From Massilia horti (GTDB lineage Bacteria > Pseudomonadota > Gammaproteobacteria > Burkholderiales > Burkholderiaceae_D): DNA of 58,751 nt. The DNA lies in NCBI RefSeq assembly GCF_004614195.1, contig NZ_SPUM01000057.1:1-58751 (forward strand), read 5' to 3'. This document shows, piece by piece, positions 25,999 through 35,781 of this stretch (its first letter is position 1; each line of letters opens with the position of its first letter). The position numbers and the translations under genes were made by a program. Below the pieces are notes generated by a model. That model saw only the letters and a list, made by a program, of their open reading frames with translations, was not told where the DNA came from and did no database searches.

Positions 25999-27051
25999 TT
26001 ACGGCCAGATCGCCTTGAGCACGTCGGCCAGGTGATAGCCGCCCTTGATCAGCTGGGTCTTGGCGATCGCGGAGCTGGGCACCGGATAATCGTTCGGCAC
26101 TTCCAGGTTCCACGTGTAGTAGGTGTCGCCCTTCTTGCTCGTCTGCTTGGTCAGCTTGCCCGCGGTGACGCCGGCGTAAGCATGCTTCGACACAGCCAGC
26201 GCATCGTCAGCCCACTGGTACGGCCAGGTCGAAACGTCGCCCGTGTTCTTGGCAAACTCCGGCTGGCTGGCGATCGCGGCTTGCGCGAACTTCTCCGGGG
26301 TCTTGGTACGGATGCGGCGGAAAGCATAGTCGACCGTGGTGCTGTCCCAATACGAGTGGAACGGCTTGGTCAGTGCCGCAGGCACGCCTTCCTTGATCGG
26401 CTTCGGTTCGCCCGGCGGGATCAGGGCTGCGCTCGTTTGCTCGAGCTTGGCGTTATCCATCAGGAAGTTGTTGCCGCCGCGCGAGTCGAACACCGCGAGC
26501 TCGTCCACTTCCGCCTGTTTCTTCGGCACCACGAACTGGCCTTCCTTGTTGACGAAGGCCGCGCCCACGTGCAGCGGCTGGTGGATGTCGCCGGTCATGT
26601 GGGTGATCAGGATCAGCGCCTGGCGCTTGGTGAACTTGTGCGGATTGGTCTCTGGCGTGTCCTTGCCCTGCAGGACCGCGATGCACTGCTTGAGCGTCTG
26701 CACAATATCGTCTTCGGCAGTGCCGACGTCGTGGTCGTGGTAGTGCTCCAGCTGGAACGGCACGTCGGTGTAGTGGTACTCATGGTGCTTCGGATTGGCG
26801 TTCACGTAGTCGACCATCTCCTGCGACTGCGGGCCGCAGTAGTTGCCCTTCACGCAGTCCGGCCAGTTAGCGATCGATTCGAGCGTTTCGCCCGGCTGCA
26901 GCAGCGCGGCGACCTGCTTGCCGGCGTTGGTGCCCTTGAGCAGTTGGTCCGCGATCGCGCCGACCGCGCGGTGACCGTCGTTACCCCACGCCAGCGCGTC
27001 CATCGACACGAAGGCGGCGGACAGCGCGAGTACACAAGCTAGTTTCTTCAT
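25999..27051 (-). CDS. Secreted S1/P1-family nuclease
   Basis: A 350-residue zinc-dependent nuclease for single-stranded DNA and RNA. After the signal peptide MKKLACVLALSAAFVSMDALA the mature chain starts with WGNDGHRAVGAIA, whose N-terminal Trp is a metal ligand in this family. Further zinc-site residues are in NWPDCVK, HHEYHYTDVPF and ITHMTGDIHQPLHVG. It is encoded 28 nt after the 5-prime-nucleotidase gene, so one transcript makes an enzyme that cuts nucleic acid and one that removes the phosphate. Confidence 0.95.
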   Translation of the reverse strand: MKKLACVLALSAAFVSMDALAWGNDGHRAVGAIADQLLKGTNAGKQVAALLQPGETLESIANWPDCVKGNYCGPQSQEMVDYVNANPKHHEYHYTDVPFQLEHYHDHDVGTAEDDIVQTLKQCIAVLQGKDTPETNPHKFTKRQALILITHMTGDIHQPLHVGAAFVNKEGQFVVPKKQAEVDELAVFDSRGGNNFLMDNAKLEQTSAALIPPGEPKPIKEGVPAALTKPFHSYWDSTTVDYAFRRIRTKTPEKFAQAAIASQPEFAKNTGDVSTWPYQWADDALAVSKHAYAGVTAGKLTKQTSKKGDTYYTWNLEVPNDYPVPSSAIAKTQLIKGGYHLADVLKAIWP

Positions 27052-27079
27052 ACAGTTCCCTTGTTATGGAGGTTGTCGT

Positions 27080-28777
27080 TCAGCGCACTTTCTGGATGCG
27101 CACGGACGGGGCAAGCGAGGCGTTTGGCGCGCCCACGCCCGGGTTTTTGGCGAGGTAATCGATCAGCGCGTCGAGGTCATAGATCTTGGTTTCGATGCGC
27201 TTCGTCCCTTTGGCAAACTCGGCGAAATGGTCGCCGCCTTCGGCCAGGAAGTTATTCACGGCTATGCGATAAGTCTGGGCATCCTCGAGCGGCACACCGT
27301 TCAGCTTAACGCTGCCGGGCACCACGCGGCTACCCGCCGGCTTGCTGCTGTCCCAGGCATAGGAAAAGCCGTTCGAAACTTGCAACACAATCGGGTCCGA
27401 TGCGGCCGGACGATCCCACTGCTGCTCGATCAGACGGTGAAGCTGTGCGCCGGTCAGGTCCATGACCACCAGCGTGTTCCCGAACGGAAGCACTGCCTGC
27501 GCCTGGCCGAAGCTGGCGACCAGGTCGGCGCCGGCTTCCAGGTCCTTGCGGATGCCGGTGCCGTTCATGAAGCCGATCTGCACGCCTTGCGCGCGGGTCG
27601 CCGCGACCACCGCATCGGCGACCACGTCGCCCAGCGGCGATTCGCCGGCTTCGTTCTGGTGGCGCAGGATCGGGGCGGCGCCCAGGCGCGCAACCGGTCG
27701 CGCCAGCGCGGCCTGGCTGCGCTCCTTGACGCTGGCCACGTACTCCGTGAGCCTGGTGTCGGGCGCAAAGTCGCCCTCCTTCATCACCACGTTGCGCACG
27801 TCGATGCCCTGCACGCCGCCGGTGGCCGGATCAACAGTCATCTTGATGCGCGAGAGCAGGTGGCCGAAGGACGCAGCCTGCGTCACCACGCGGCCATCCA
27901 CATTGCACAGGTAGCCCTGGTGCGAATGGCCGGTGATTATCAGGCGGATCGCCGGGTCAAGCTTTTGCACGATCGGGACGATCGCGCCCTCCAGCCGCTC
28001 GCAGCCGACCTTGTCAGGCGACTCGTCGGTCTTGCCGCCCTCGTGGATCAAGACCACGAACACCTGCGCGCCTTGCTTGCGCATTTCGGGAATGACCTTG
28101 TTGATCGACTCCGCCTCGTCGTGGAACGACAGGCCCGCGACCGCTGATGCGACCGCCACCGAGGGCGTCCCCTGCAGCACCGCGCCGACGAAGCCGACCT
28201 TCACGCCCTTGACGGACTCGATGCGGTACGCCGGTACCAGCAGCTTGCCGGTCGCGCTGTCGGTGACGTTCGCGGCCAGGTAGCCGAATTTGGCGCCGCC
28301 GAAATTCGGCGCCAGCTGGCAGGCCTTGGACGGACGCGGCGAATCGCAGCCGCCATGCTGCTGGCGCAGCAGCTCCTTGCGGCCGCCGTCAAATTCGTGG
28401 TTGCCCAGCGAGCTGACGGACAGGCCCAGCATGTTCAATGCGGAGATGGTCGGCTCGTCCGCCCACATCGACGATACCGCGGGGCTGGCGCCGATCAGGT
28501 CACCGGCGGCGACCAGCAGCAGGTCCTTGTCTTCGCGCCGCCATGCGGCCAGCGCGCCGCCCAGCGTGTCGATGCCGCCGGCACGCAGCGACTCCTTCTT
28601 GCCGGTGACGGCGTCGGTATAGGTGTACTTGCTCGGCTCCAGGTTGCCGTGGAAGTCGTTGAGCGCGACCAGGTTGATGTCAATGGGAGCGCGCTGCTGC
28701 ACGCTGGCGCAGCCGGCCAGTGCCAGCGCGACAGCCAACGCGGGAATGCTTGCCCGAAGGGGGCGCGGGACGATCAT
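27080..28777 (-). CDS. Lipoprotein 5-prime-nucleotidase (UshA-like)
   Basis: About 565 residues from ATG 28777. The lipobox LALAGC marks a lipoprotein. The metallophosphatase domain (about 35-310) has NDFHGNLEPS, AAGDLIGASP, LGNHEFDGG and ITGHSHQGYLC, a complete two-metal site. The C-terminal 5-nucleotidase domain (about 350-560) has SPLGDVVADAV, MNGTGIRKDLEAG and VNNFLAEGGDHF. It should release nucleosides from nucleotides outside the inner membrane. It lies upstream of the S1/P1 nuclease gene in the same operon. Confidence 0.93.
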   Translation of the reverse strand: MIVPRPLRASIPALAVALALAGCASVQQRAPIDINLVALNDFHGNLEPSKYTYTDAVTGKKESLRAGGIDTLGGALAAWRREDKDLLLVAAGDLIGASPAVSSMWADEPTISALNMLGLSVSSLGNHEFDGGRKELLRQQHGGCDSPRPSKACQLAPNFGGAKFGYLAANVTDSATGKLLVPAYRIESVKGVKVGFVGAVLQGTPSVAVASAVAGLSFHDEAESINKVIPEMRKQGAQVFVVLIHEGGKTDESPDKVGCERLEGAIVPIVQKLDPAIRLIITGHSHQGYLCNVDGRVVTQAASFGHLLSRIKMTVDPATGGVQGIDVRNVVMKEGDFAPDTRLTEYVASVKERSQAALARPVARLGAAPILRHQNEAGESPLGDVVADAVVAATRAQGVQIGFMNGTGIRKDLEAGADLVASFGQAQAVLPFGNTLVVMDLTGAQLHRLIEQQWDRPAASDPIVLQVSNGFSYAWDSSKPAGSRVVPGSVKLNGVPLEDAQTYRIAVNNFLAEGGDHFAEFAKGTKRIETKIYDLDALIDYLAKNPGVGAPNASLAPSVRIQKVR

Positions 28778-28907
28778 CGTCAGGATACCTTTTGAAGAAT
28801 GCAAACTCTAAAGCCAACTGAGGCGAGGCGCATTATTGCATCAACGGGTAGCAATCGGGTCTTTACAGTTGCCGTTACGCCTCACTACCCACTCACCCGT
28901 AAACGAA

Positions 28908-28937
28908 AAAACGGCCGGTGTCGCCACCGGCCGTTTT
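28908..28937 (-). terminator. Strong intrinsic terminator after the TonB receptor gene
   Basis: A 13-bp stem AAAACGGCCGGTG/CACCGGCCGTTTT with a 4-nt loop, 26 nt beyond the receptor stop codon. On the minus strand it ends in a run of six T, so it should stop the receptor transcript before the nucleotidase-nuclease operon. Confidence 0.85.
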
Positions 28938-28963
28938 CATGTCAAGCAGACGAACTCAGGAAA

Positions 28964-31900
28964 TTAGAATTCGTACTTGGCGGTCATCTGGATTGCCCAC
29001 TGCGATTCGCCCTTGTTCTGGCGGATATCGTAAGGCTTGACCTGGTTGCGCATCGAGTACACGTAACGGCCCTGCGCATCGATACCGGCGTAGTCGACGA
29101 AGTTACGCACCTGGCCGCCGTTCGAGGTGAACACCATCTCGTTGATATGGCCCCACTTCTTGTTCAGCAGGTTGCCGACGTTGAAGATGTCCAGGCTCAG
29201 GAAGCCCTTGTTACGCTTGAACAGGCCCGGGATTTCCTGGGAAAGGCGCATGTCGAAGCTGTTGGTCCACGGCGAGAAGTCGCTGTTGCGACCCACCACG
29301 CCACCGGCAGCATTACGCAGCACCTTGTTGGCGTTGACGATGTCCCAGAACTTCTGCTCGTTGGCGTGGCTGGTCGCGGTGTCGCCTGCGAACACAACTT
29401 CACCCGAACCGAATGCCTTCGGGATGTACATCAGGTCGTTGCCGGCAGAGCCGTCGCCGTTCATGTCGTTGGCAAACGTCCAGCTGTACGGCTTGCCCGA
29501 GCGGCCTTCGTAGAACAGGCCAAAGGTGGTCTTGTAACCTTCGAAGAAATTGTGCTTCCAGTCGACCTTGGCGTTGACACGGTTCTTGACCAGGTAGGCC
29601 GAGTTGGCGGCCACGTCTTCGTTCGGGTTGAACACCGAACGGGCAGCCCAGTTCGAGTTCGCCACCGACGAAGTCAGCGGCGACACTTCGGTTGCGCTGG
29701 TGTGGCTATAGGCGACCGACCAGCCGTAACCCTTGGTGAGCGGACGGGTCAGCGACATGGTCAGCACGTTCGAGCCGCCTTCGCTGGTGCGCTTGGCCAT
29801 CTGCACGTTGCCGTAGCTGTTGTTGCTCAGCGCCTTGTTGGTATTGGTGCAGCCTGCCGTGGTGCTTACCGAACCATTACCGATCGTGTAGCAAGCCGCG
29901 GACAGGCCATTGGCGTTCCAGAACAGCTGGCGGCCGTCCGGACCGATCTTGGTCGGCGCGCCCAGGTTCATGTTCTCGTAGTAGAGGCCGTCCTTGGTCT
30001 TGATGGTCAGCGCCTCGGCGCCGAAGACCAGGCCGTACCACGGCAGTTCGCTTTCGAACGCCAGGTTACCCTTCCACACCGACGGCTGACGCAGTTCAGA
30101 CGACAGGTAGTCGACGTTCGCGGCCGGGATCGCGCCGTTGACGGTCTTCTGCTTGTCCGGATCGGGGCTGAAGGTGCCGTCCGTGGTCGGGCACTGGGTC
30201 GCGCCGGAACCGCTGCAGCTGATCACGCGGGTGGCCACGCCCGGGTTCGAGAACGGGTTGGACAGCCAGACCGACATCGCCGCGCCCTGGAACAGGCCGG
30301 CGCCGCCGCGCAGTTGCATCGCACGTTCGGTGTCGAAGCGGTAGTTGAAGCCCACGCGCGGCTGGAACAGCTTGGTGCCATCCAGGGTCACGGTGTTGTC
30401 GTAGCCGAAGCCGCCGGTCGCGCGCACGAAGGTTGCCGCGTTGCCTGCGATGACCGGCTGTGCAGCGGCAGTGTTTGCGATCGGCTTGTTGCCGACATTG
30501 AGCAGATCGAGGCGAACGCCATAGCTCAGCGTCAGGTTCTTGTTGAAGCTCCAGGTGTCCTGCAGGAACAGGCCGGTGGTCTTCATCGTGAACTGGGAAA
30601 CCCCATCATTGAGCGCATACCCGGCCGCCGGCACCTGGACACTGTACGACGACGGACGGCCACGCTTGAAGTTCTCGTACACCGCGCTTTCCACGTCGGC
30701 GAGGGTCGCCTTGTTGCAGTCGGCGATTTTGCCGCCCTTGAGGAAATCGTACGTGAAGCGGTTGTCGCACTGGAACGTGTAGTTGCCGAACACGTTCTGC
30801 AGGTAGGCGTTGTAGATCGAGTTCTTGTTGTAGTCCGCACCGAACTTGATCTCGTGGTCGCCCACGGTCCAGTTGGCGCCGCCATACAGGTCGGTGGTTT
30901 CGGTGCCCAGCACGTTCATCTGGCGTGCATACTCGGTACCCGAGTTGATGAAGCGGCTACCGGTGCGGGTGCCGGCCGGTGCGTCGGCCGGCAACGGGCC
31001 GCCAAAGCCGAACGAGATCGACGGCATGCGCGCGCTGTTTTCCGGGACCGAGCTGTAGTTACGCTGCGAAGCCTTGAATTCGGTCGAGAAGGTCGGGGTC
31101 CAGTCCGAGAATACCTGGGCCACGGTGGTCTCGATGCTCTTCACGTTCTTGTAGAACTGGGAGTCGAGCGTGACGCCGGTGGCCGAGAAGGACGGGAACA
31201 CCGGATCGCTCTGCGAGGTCTTGGCGTAACGGACGTTGGCGCGGTGGTTGTCGTTGATGTTCCAGTCGACCTTGAGCATCTGCTCGCGCGAGACGAACTG
31301 CGAACCGGCCGGCACGTCGGTGCTGCCCAGGTTCAGGTTGTAGGAGCTCTTGGCGATGTCCTGGAGCTTGGCGATTTCGGCCTGGGTGATGCCCACGGTG
31401 GTGCCGGCGTTGCTGCCGATCACGCCGAAATCAGGCGTTGCGCGCGAGCTCTTGCTCTCTTCCAGCAGGGCGAAGAAGAACAGCTTGTCCTGGATCAGCG
31501 GGCCGCTGACCCATGCGCCCTTGGTGTTTTCCTTGAACGCCGGCGCGCTGCTGTAGGTGTCGGCGGCGGTGTTGTAGCGCTTGCCGACCAGGTTGTCGTC
31601 ACGGGTCACGAAGTACGCCGTGCTCTTCCACTGGTTGGTACCGGACTTGGTGACGGCGTTGATGTTGCCGCCGGTATAGCCCTTCTGGGTCACGTCGTAG
31701 TTGGCAACGTTCACCTGGACCGACTGGATCGCTTCGATCGAGATCGGCTGGCGTGCGGTCGGGCTGCCGTTGGCTTCCAGGCCGAAGGTGTCGTTCACGT
31801 TCACGCCGTCGATGGTCATCGAGTTAAAGCGCGAGTTCTGGCCGGCCACCGACATCTCGCCGCGCTCCTTGTCGGTCTGCGACACGCGCGGGTCGGCGCG

Positions 31901-32386
31901 GGCGTAGTCCTGCAGGTTACGCTGGATCGACGCCTGGCTCGCCAGTTCGCTGGCGCTGATGCTGGTGCCCGTGCCCATGTTGTTGCGCGAGAAGACTTCG
32001 GAACGGGAGGCGCTGCCGGTCACCGTCACGGTCTGCATCTGCTGGCCCAGGGTGGCGTCGACCGAAGCGGTCTCGGCGAGCTGGAGGAAGACGTTTTCAC
32101 GTTTCTCCGAGACACCGTTCTTGGTGATAATGATCGTGTACGGGCCGCCTGCGCGCAGGCCGCGGGCCACATAGCGGCCTTCCGCGTCGGTCGTGACGTT
32201 GCTGACAGAACCGGACTCGGTGTGGATGACTTGAACGCTTGCGCCGGCTGCCGGAGCGCCGTCAGCGTTGGTGATGCGTCCGCCGACGGCCGACGTGGTG
32301 TTCTGCGCGAAGGTCGGCGCCGCCGACAACGCAATCGACAAAGCCAGCGCCAGCTTGGTGAGCCGGATCTGTTGTTGAGTGATCAT
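28964..32386 (-). CDS. Oar-type TonB-dependent outer-membrane receptor
   Basis: A 1140-residue protein: signal peptide (cleavage near PTFA-QN), an N-terminal carboxypeptidase-regulatory-like domain (AVGGRITNADGAPAAGASVQV, about 30-110), a plug domain (about 120-235, with FNSMTIDGVNVNDTFG) and a long beta-barrel ending in QMTAKYEF, with C-terminal Phe as in outer-membrane barrels. Such receptors import large or scarce substrates using TonB. It is flanked by nuclease, nucleotidase and deaminase genes and shares its promoter architecture with the deo operon and the nucleoside importer, so nucleosides or oligonucleotides are the likely cargo. This is inferred. Confidence 0.9.
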   Translation of the reverse strand: MITQQQIRLTKLALALSIALSAAPTFAQNTTSAVGGRITNADGAPAAGASVQVIHTESGSVSNVTTDAEGRYVARGLRAGGPYTIIITKNGVSEKRENVFLQLAETASVDATLGQQMQTVTVTGSASRSEVFSRNNMGTGTSISASELASQASIQRNLQDYARADPRVSQTDKERGEMSVAGQNSRFNSMTIDGVNVNDTFGLEANGSPTARQPISIEAIQSVQVNVANYDVTQKGYTGGNINAVTKSGTNQWKSTAYFVTRDDNLVGKRYNTAADTYSSAPAFKENTKGAWVSGPLIQDKLFFFALLEESKSSRATPDFGVIGSNAGTTVGITQAEIAKLQDIAKSSYNLNLGSTDVPAGSQFVSREQMLKVDWNINDNHRANVRYAKTSQSDPVFPSFSATGVTLDSQFYKNVKSIETTVAQVFSDWTPTFSTEFKASQRNYSSVPENSARMPSISFGFGGPLPADAPAGTRTGSRFINSGTEYARQMNVLGTETTDLYGGANWTVGDHEIKFGADYNKNSIYNAYLQNVFGNYTFQCDNRFTYDFLKGGKIADCNKATLADVESAVYENFKRGRPSSYSVQVPAAGYALNDGVSQFTMKTTGLFLQDTWSFNKNLTLSYGVRLDLLNVGNKPIANTAAAQPVIAGNAATFVRATGGFGYDNTVTLDGTKLFQPRVGFNYRFDTERAMQLRGGAGLFQGAAMSVWLSNPFSNPGVATRVISCSGSGATQCPTTDGTFSPDPDKQKTVNGAIPAANVDYLSSELRQPSVWKGNLAFESELPWYGLVFGAEALTIKTKDGLYYENMNLGAPTKIGPDGRQLFWNANGLSAACYTIGNGSVSTTAGCTNTNKALSNNSYGNVQMAKRTSEGGSNVLTMSLTRPLTKGYGWSVAYSHTSATEVSPLTSSVANSNWAARSVFNPNEDVAANSAYLVKNRVNAKVDWKHNFFEGYKTTFGLFYEGRSGKPYSWTFANDMNGDGSAGNDLMYIPKAFGSGEVVFAGDTATSHANEQKFWDIVNANKVLRNAAGGVVGRNSDFSPWTNSFDMRLSQEIPGLFKRNKGFLSLDIFNVGNLLNKKWGHINEMVFTSNGGQVRNFVDYAGIDAQGRYVYSMRNQVKPYDIRQNKGESQWAIQMTAKYEF

Positions 32387-32576
32387 TATATAACCCCAAT
32401 TTGACTTAATTGTTATTGGTCGCCCCGAAGGACTTCCCTCTTACAGTACTGCAACCCTGTTTTGCTGCATGCGACGCTACCCCGGCACACCGCAGGTGCC
32501 GGAATTGTAAGTGCTCAATATGTCAGGAACGTTACGTATCGGAAAAACAACATCAACGGCCCGGATGTTGAAATCG

Positions 32577-32649
32577 AATATGACATTAGCGTTACCAAGA
32601 TGACAAATACCTTTTCTCTTCCGGATTTATAGCTTGTGGATATAAATCC
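32577..32649 (-). promoter_or_regulatory. Composite TonB-receptor promoter of the nucleoside type
   Basis: A palindrome GGATTTATA-N9-TATAAATCC (32649-32623) is followed at the same spacing as in deo by AAG, AAAA and GTATTTG. A -35 TTGTCA (32606-32601), an 18-bp spacer and a -10 CATATT (32582-32577) complete it. Predicted start near 32570, leaving a leader of about 184 nt. The gap 32387-32923 otherwise holds no gene. Confidence 0.68.
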
Positions 32650-32878
32650 ACCCGAAAAACCGTCCGGCGCGCACCTCGTGCGTGGGTCTCCCCAGCAAAA
32701 TCTTAAGGCGCGATTATAAAGGAGGCATTCTTAGACGAAATCCATTCGGGAAATATTTCTCCAAAGGACCCGGTCGGAAGGAAGATTTGTCGCAGGAAGG
32801 CCACACATGAGGCCAAATGTGAAGGATTTCCGCCGAAGGTTTGCGATTTATCAAAGCAAAATCTGCAACATCGAGGAG

Positions 32879-32909
32879 CGCACGGCCAGCCCGGCGGACG
32901 GGCCGTGCG
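32879..32909 (-). terminator. Hairpin at the end of the purine operon
   Basis: A 9-bp stem CGCACGGCC/GGCCGTGCG 14 nt beyond the adenosine deaminase stop, with a 13-nt loop and no T-run. It may mark the 3-prime end of the xdhABC-guaD-deaminase transcript. Confidence 0.4.
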
Positions 32910-32923
32910 AAATTGGCGGGATG

Positions 32924-34441
32924 CTATTTGGAGCTTGCCTTTTTTACCACGCCGCGCGCCGCAGGCTTGTCCAGCGTGGCGATCTCCGCCTCGAAACGGG
33001 CGAAGCGTTCATCGAGCTGGCGCGTCAGGCGCGCCTTGTCGGCGTCGGCCAGGAACGAATAGCGGATGCTGTTGTACGAGGCCTTCTTCACCTCCGCATA
33101 ATCCGGCTTGTAGCGGCTCGCGAACAGCACGTACTCGTTGGCCAGAGTGTGGCGGGTGACGCCGGCGTCGTCGGTCGAGATCACGTACGGCACCCCATAC
33201 CTGCGGTACAGCGTGATCGGATGGTTCTCGCCCCGGACCCCGTTGATGAAGCCGTTCGAAGTCAGGTTGATCTCGACCGGAATGCCCTTCTCCTTCATCG
33301 TCTTCATGATCCCGATCGCATTCGTCTCGTGCGCCAGGTCGATGCCGTGGCCGATGCGGTCGGCGTGACCGAGCATGAGCGCCTGGTCGATGTGGAACTG
33401 CAGGCCTTCCGGCGGCACGTCGCCCAGCGCCAGCTCACCCGCATGCAGCGCCACCTTCACGTTCGGATAGCGCGCCTTCAGGAAGCGGAACATCTTCATG
33501 TGCAGCGTGTAGTCGCGCATCGACACCATCTGGCTTTCCTGGCCGACGATGTTCACGCCCACGATCTTGTCGCTGGCCTGTGCCGCCTTGAAGCCGGCCA
33601 CCATCGACGAGAACACCTGCGACGGGTTCAACAGGCGCAGCACATAGGTCTGGTAGCGCATGGTGAAGCGCTCGTCGTCGATGCCCTTGGCCGCGTCGTC
33701 GATCTTGGCGACGAACTCGGTGATCGAACGGAGGTACGCCGGGTCCTGCTCCAGTTGCGCCATCCAGCTGCGCATCTGCGCGTCGAACGCGGCGTCGTCG
33801 TTGGCGTTCTGCCAGGCCGCCTTGTCGAAGTCGGGATTGGTCACGAACGGCGACATCTTGAACATCGTCTCGATGTAGGCCACGTTGCTCGCGATCGCGC
33901 GCTCTTTCAGCGTCAGCAGGCCTTCATGGAAGTTGGTGTTCGAGACCGCGCCGAAGTAGCCGAAGGTCTGGAAGAACTGGCGGTCCGGCGGCGGCTGGAT
34001 CGTGCCGTGGTTGTCGAAGTCCTTGCTCGACCAGCGCTTGAGCAGTTCGCGGTAAGTGTGGTCGTCGGCATACACGTCGCCGCTCACCAGGCAGCTGCGC
34101 TGCGCGGGTGGTTTGGCGCTCTCCGCCTCGACCACCGCCTTGTCGGTCACGATCCGGAAGCTCTGCTTGTCCACGCACCAGCCCTGCTTGTCGAGCCAGT
34201 CGACATACTGCTCGGCGTACAGCGCGCCCGAATAGTGGTGGTGCAGGTCGCCGCCCTTGGGCATCTGCGAGAAGAACAGCGTGAGCTCGGCCAGTTTCGG
34301 TTGTGCTCCGGCGATCAGCGCCGCGTAGTGGCGTGCGGTGGCGGCCTCGTTGGCCCGGCCGGCCGCGCCCGGCGTGGCAGCTTGCGCGCTGCCGGCAAGG
34401 GCGAGCGCGATCAGGAGGCTGTGGCGAAGTAGCGTGTGCAT
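32924..34441 (-). CDS. Exported adenosine deaminase-like protein
   Basis: A 505-residue member of the adenosine/AMP deaminase family with a signal peptide (MHTLLRHSLLIALALAGSAQA), so it should act in the periplasm or outside. Metal and catalytic motifs are present: GDLHHHYSGAL (His pair), LHAGEL (His, Glu), RIGHGIDL and STDDAGV (Asp pair). The length and export fit the ADGF-like subgroup rather than the about 330-residue cytoplasmic enzyme. It converts adenosine or deoxyadenosine to inosine or deoxyinosine before uptake. It is the last gene of the xdh operon, 23 nt after guaD. Confidence 0.9.
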   Translation of the reverse strand: MHTLLRHSLLIALALAGSAQAATPGAAGRANEAATARHYAALIAGAQPKLAELTLFFSQMPKGGDLHHHYSGALYAEQYVDWLDKQGWCVDKQSFRIVTDKAVVEAESAKPPAQRSCLVSGDVYADDHTYRELLKRWSSKDFDNHGTIQPPPDRQFFQTFGYFGAVSNTNFHEGLLTLKERAIASNVAYIETMFKMSPFVTNPDFDKAAWQNANDDAAFDAQMRSWMAQLEQDPAYLRSITEFVAKIDDAAKGIDDERFTMRYQTYVLRLLNPSQVFSSMVAGFKAAQASDKIVGVNIVGQESQMVSMRDYTLHMKMFRFLKARYPNVKVALHAGELALGDVPPEGLQFHIDQALMLGHADRIGHGIDLAHETNAIGIMKTMKEKGIPVEINLTSNGFINGVRGENHPITLYRRYGVPYVISTDDAGVTRHTLANEYVLFASRYKPDYAEVKKASYNSIRYSFLADADKARLTRQLDERFARFEAEIATLDKPAARGVVKKASSK

Positions 34442-34464
34442 GGCTTGTGGTTCTCTCGGTGAGG

Positions 34465-35781
34465 TTAAGACGGCAGGCGGCTGTGCACCAGGTTACCGGC
34501 CGCGTAGGTGGCGCGGATGGCGCGGTCGTCGCCCAGCAGCGCCAGCGCAAACAGCAACTCCTCGAGAGAATTGGCATGCGACGTGCGCCGCGCCAGCAGC
34601 GGCGTCGCCTTCGGATCGATCACGATAAAGTCGGCCTCCGCGCCGGGAGCGAAGCTGCCGATCGTCCCCTCGAGTTGCATGCTGCGTGCCGCGCCGAGCG
34701 TCGCCAGGTAGAACATGCGCAGCGCCGGCAGGTAGCTGCCTTTCAATCGCGCAACTTTATACGCTTCATTCATCGTTTGCAACATCGAGAACGAGGTCCC
34801 CCCGCCGACGTCGGTACCCAGCGAGAGCAGCGCGCCCGCGCCGTCGGCCGTCTCGAAATCGAACAGGCCACTGCCGAGGAACAGGTTGGAAGTCGGGCAG
34901 ACCGCGGTCGCGGACTGCGTGTCGGCCATGCGCGCCCAGTCTTCGCCGTCGAGCCATACGCAGTGGCCGAACATGGTGCGCTGGCGCATCAGGCCATAGT
35001 GTTCGTACACCGACAGGTAACTGCGATGGTTGGGGAACAGCTCGCGCACCCAGCGGCACTCGTCGACGTTTTCCGAGACGTGAGTCTGGATGAAGGTGTC
35101 CGGGTAGCTGCGCGCCAGTTCGCCCGCCAGGGCAAGCTGCTCCTCGGTCGAGGTGGGCGCGAAACGCGGCGTGATCGCGTACAGCTGGCGGCCGTGCTTG
35201 TGCCACTTGTTGATCAGCTCTTCGCTGTCGCGCACGCCCTCAACACAGGTGTCGCGCAGGAACGGCGGGCAGTGACGGTCCATCAGCACTTTGCCCGCGA
35301 CCATGCGCAGGTTGCGCGCATGGCTCGCTTCAAAGAACCCGTCCACCGACTCGCGGTGCACGCTGCAGTAGACCATTGCCGTGGTGGTGCCGTTCCTGAG
35401 CAGCTCGTCGACGAAGAACTCAGCGACGGAGCGCGCATGGGCCAAGTCCTCGAACCTGCGCTCAGTGGGGAAGGTATAGGTTTCCAGCCATGGCAAAAGG
35501 CCGGGCCCGGGCGAGGCGATCATGTCCGTCTGCGGGAAATGCAGGTGGGTGTCGATGAAACCCGGGGTGATCACATGGCCGCGATAATCGGCGACCGCAA
35601 CGCCGGGCGGCAGGGCCGAAGCGAGCGACGCGTAGTCGCCGGCTGCCTTGACCTTGCCGTCTTCGACCAGCAGCAGGCCGTCTTCAATCCAGGAATGGGC
35701 ATCGCTTGACAGGGCCGGATCGGCGTGAAAATGCAGCAAGCTCGCTCGGTAGGCTTGCATGGGCTGTGTTACGGTCGACAT
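34465..35781 (-). CDS. guaD: Guanine deaminase
   Basis: A 438-residue amidohydrolase converting guanine to xanthine. Metal ligands lie in GFIDTHLHFPQTD, THVSENVDECRWV, MFGHCVWL and SLGTDVGGGTSFSM. These are the guanine deaminase signatures, including the PQTD after HLH. The start ATG overlaps the xdhC stop by one base. Its product is the substrate of the XdhABC complex encoded just upstream. Confidence 0.95.
   Translation of the reverse strand: MSTVTQPMQAYRASLLHFHADPALSSDAHSWIEDGLLLVEDGKVKAAGDYASLASALPPGVAVADYRGHVITPGFIDTHLHFPQTDMIASPGPGLLPWLETYTFPTERRFEDLAHARSVAEFFVDELLRNGTTTAMVYCSVHRESVDGFFEASHARNLRMVAGKVLMDRHCPPFLRDTCVEGVRDSEELINKWHKHGRQLYAITPRFAPTSTEEQLALAGELARSYPDTFIQTHVSENVDECRWVRELFPNHRSYLSVYEHYGLMRQRTMFGHCVWLDGEDWARMADTQSATAVCPTSNLFLGSGLFDFETADGAGALLSLGTDVGGGTSFSMLQTMNEAYKVARLKGSYLPALRMFYLATLGAARSMQLEGTIGSFAPGAEADFIVIDPKATPLLARRTSHANSLEELLFALALLGDDRAIRATYAAGNLVHSRLPS

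Noticed and set aside
30138..30344. Small plus-strand frames inside the TonB receptor region
   Set aside because: All are antisense to barrel codons with no ribosome site or conserved feature.
28799..32404. A 1201-codon open frame opposite the TonB receptor
   Set aside because: Composition is a mirror of the receptor codons (Arg/Val/His-rich, low complexity); the receptor on the other strand has a signal peptide, plug and barrel end.
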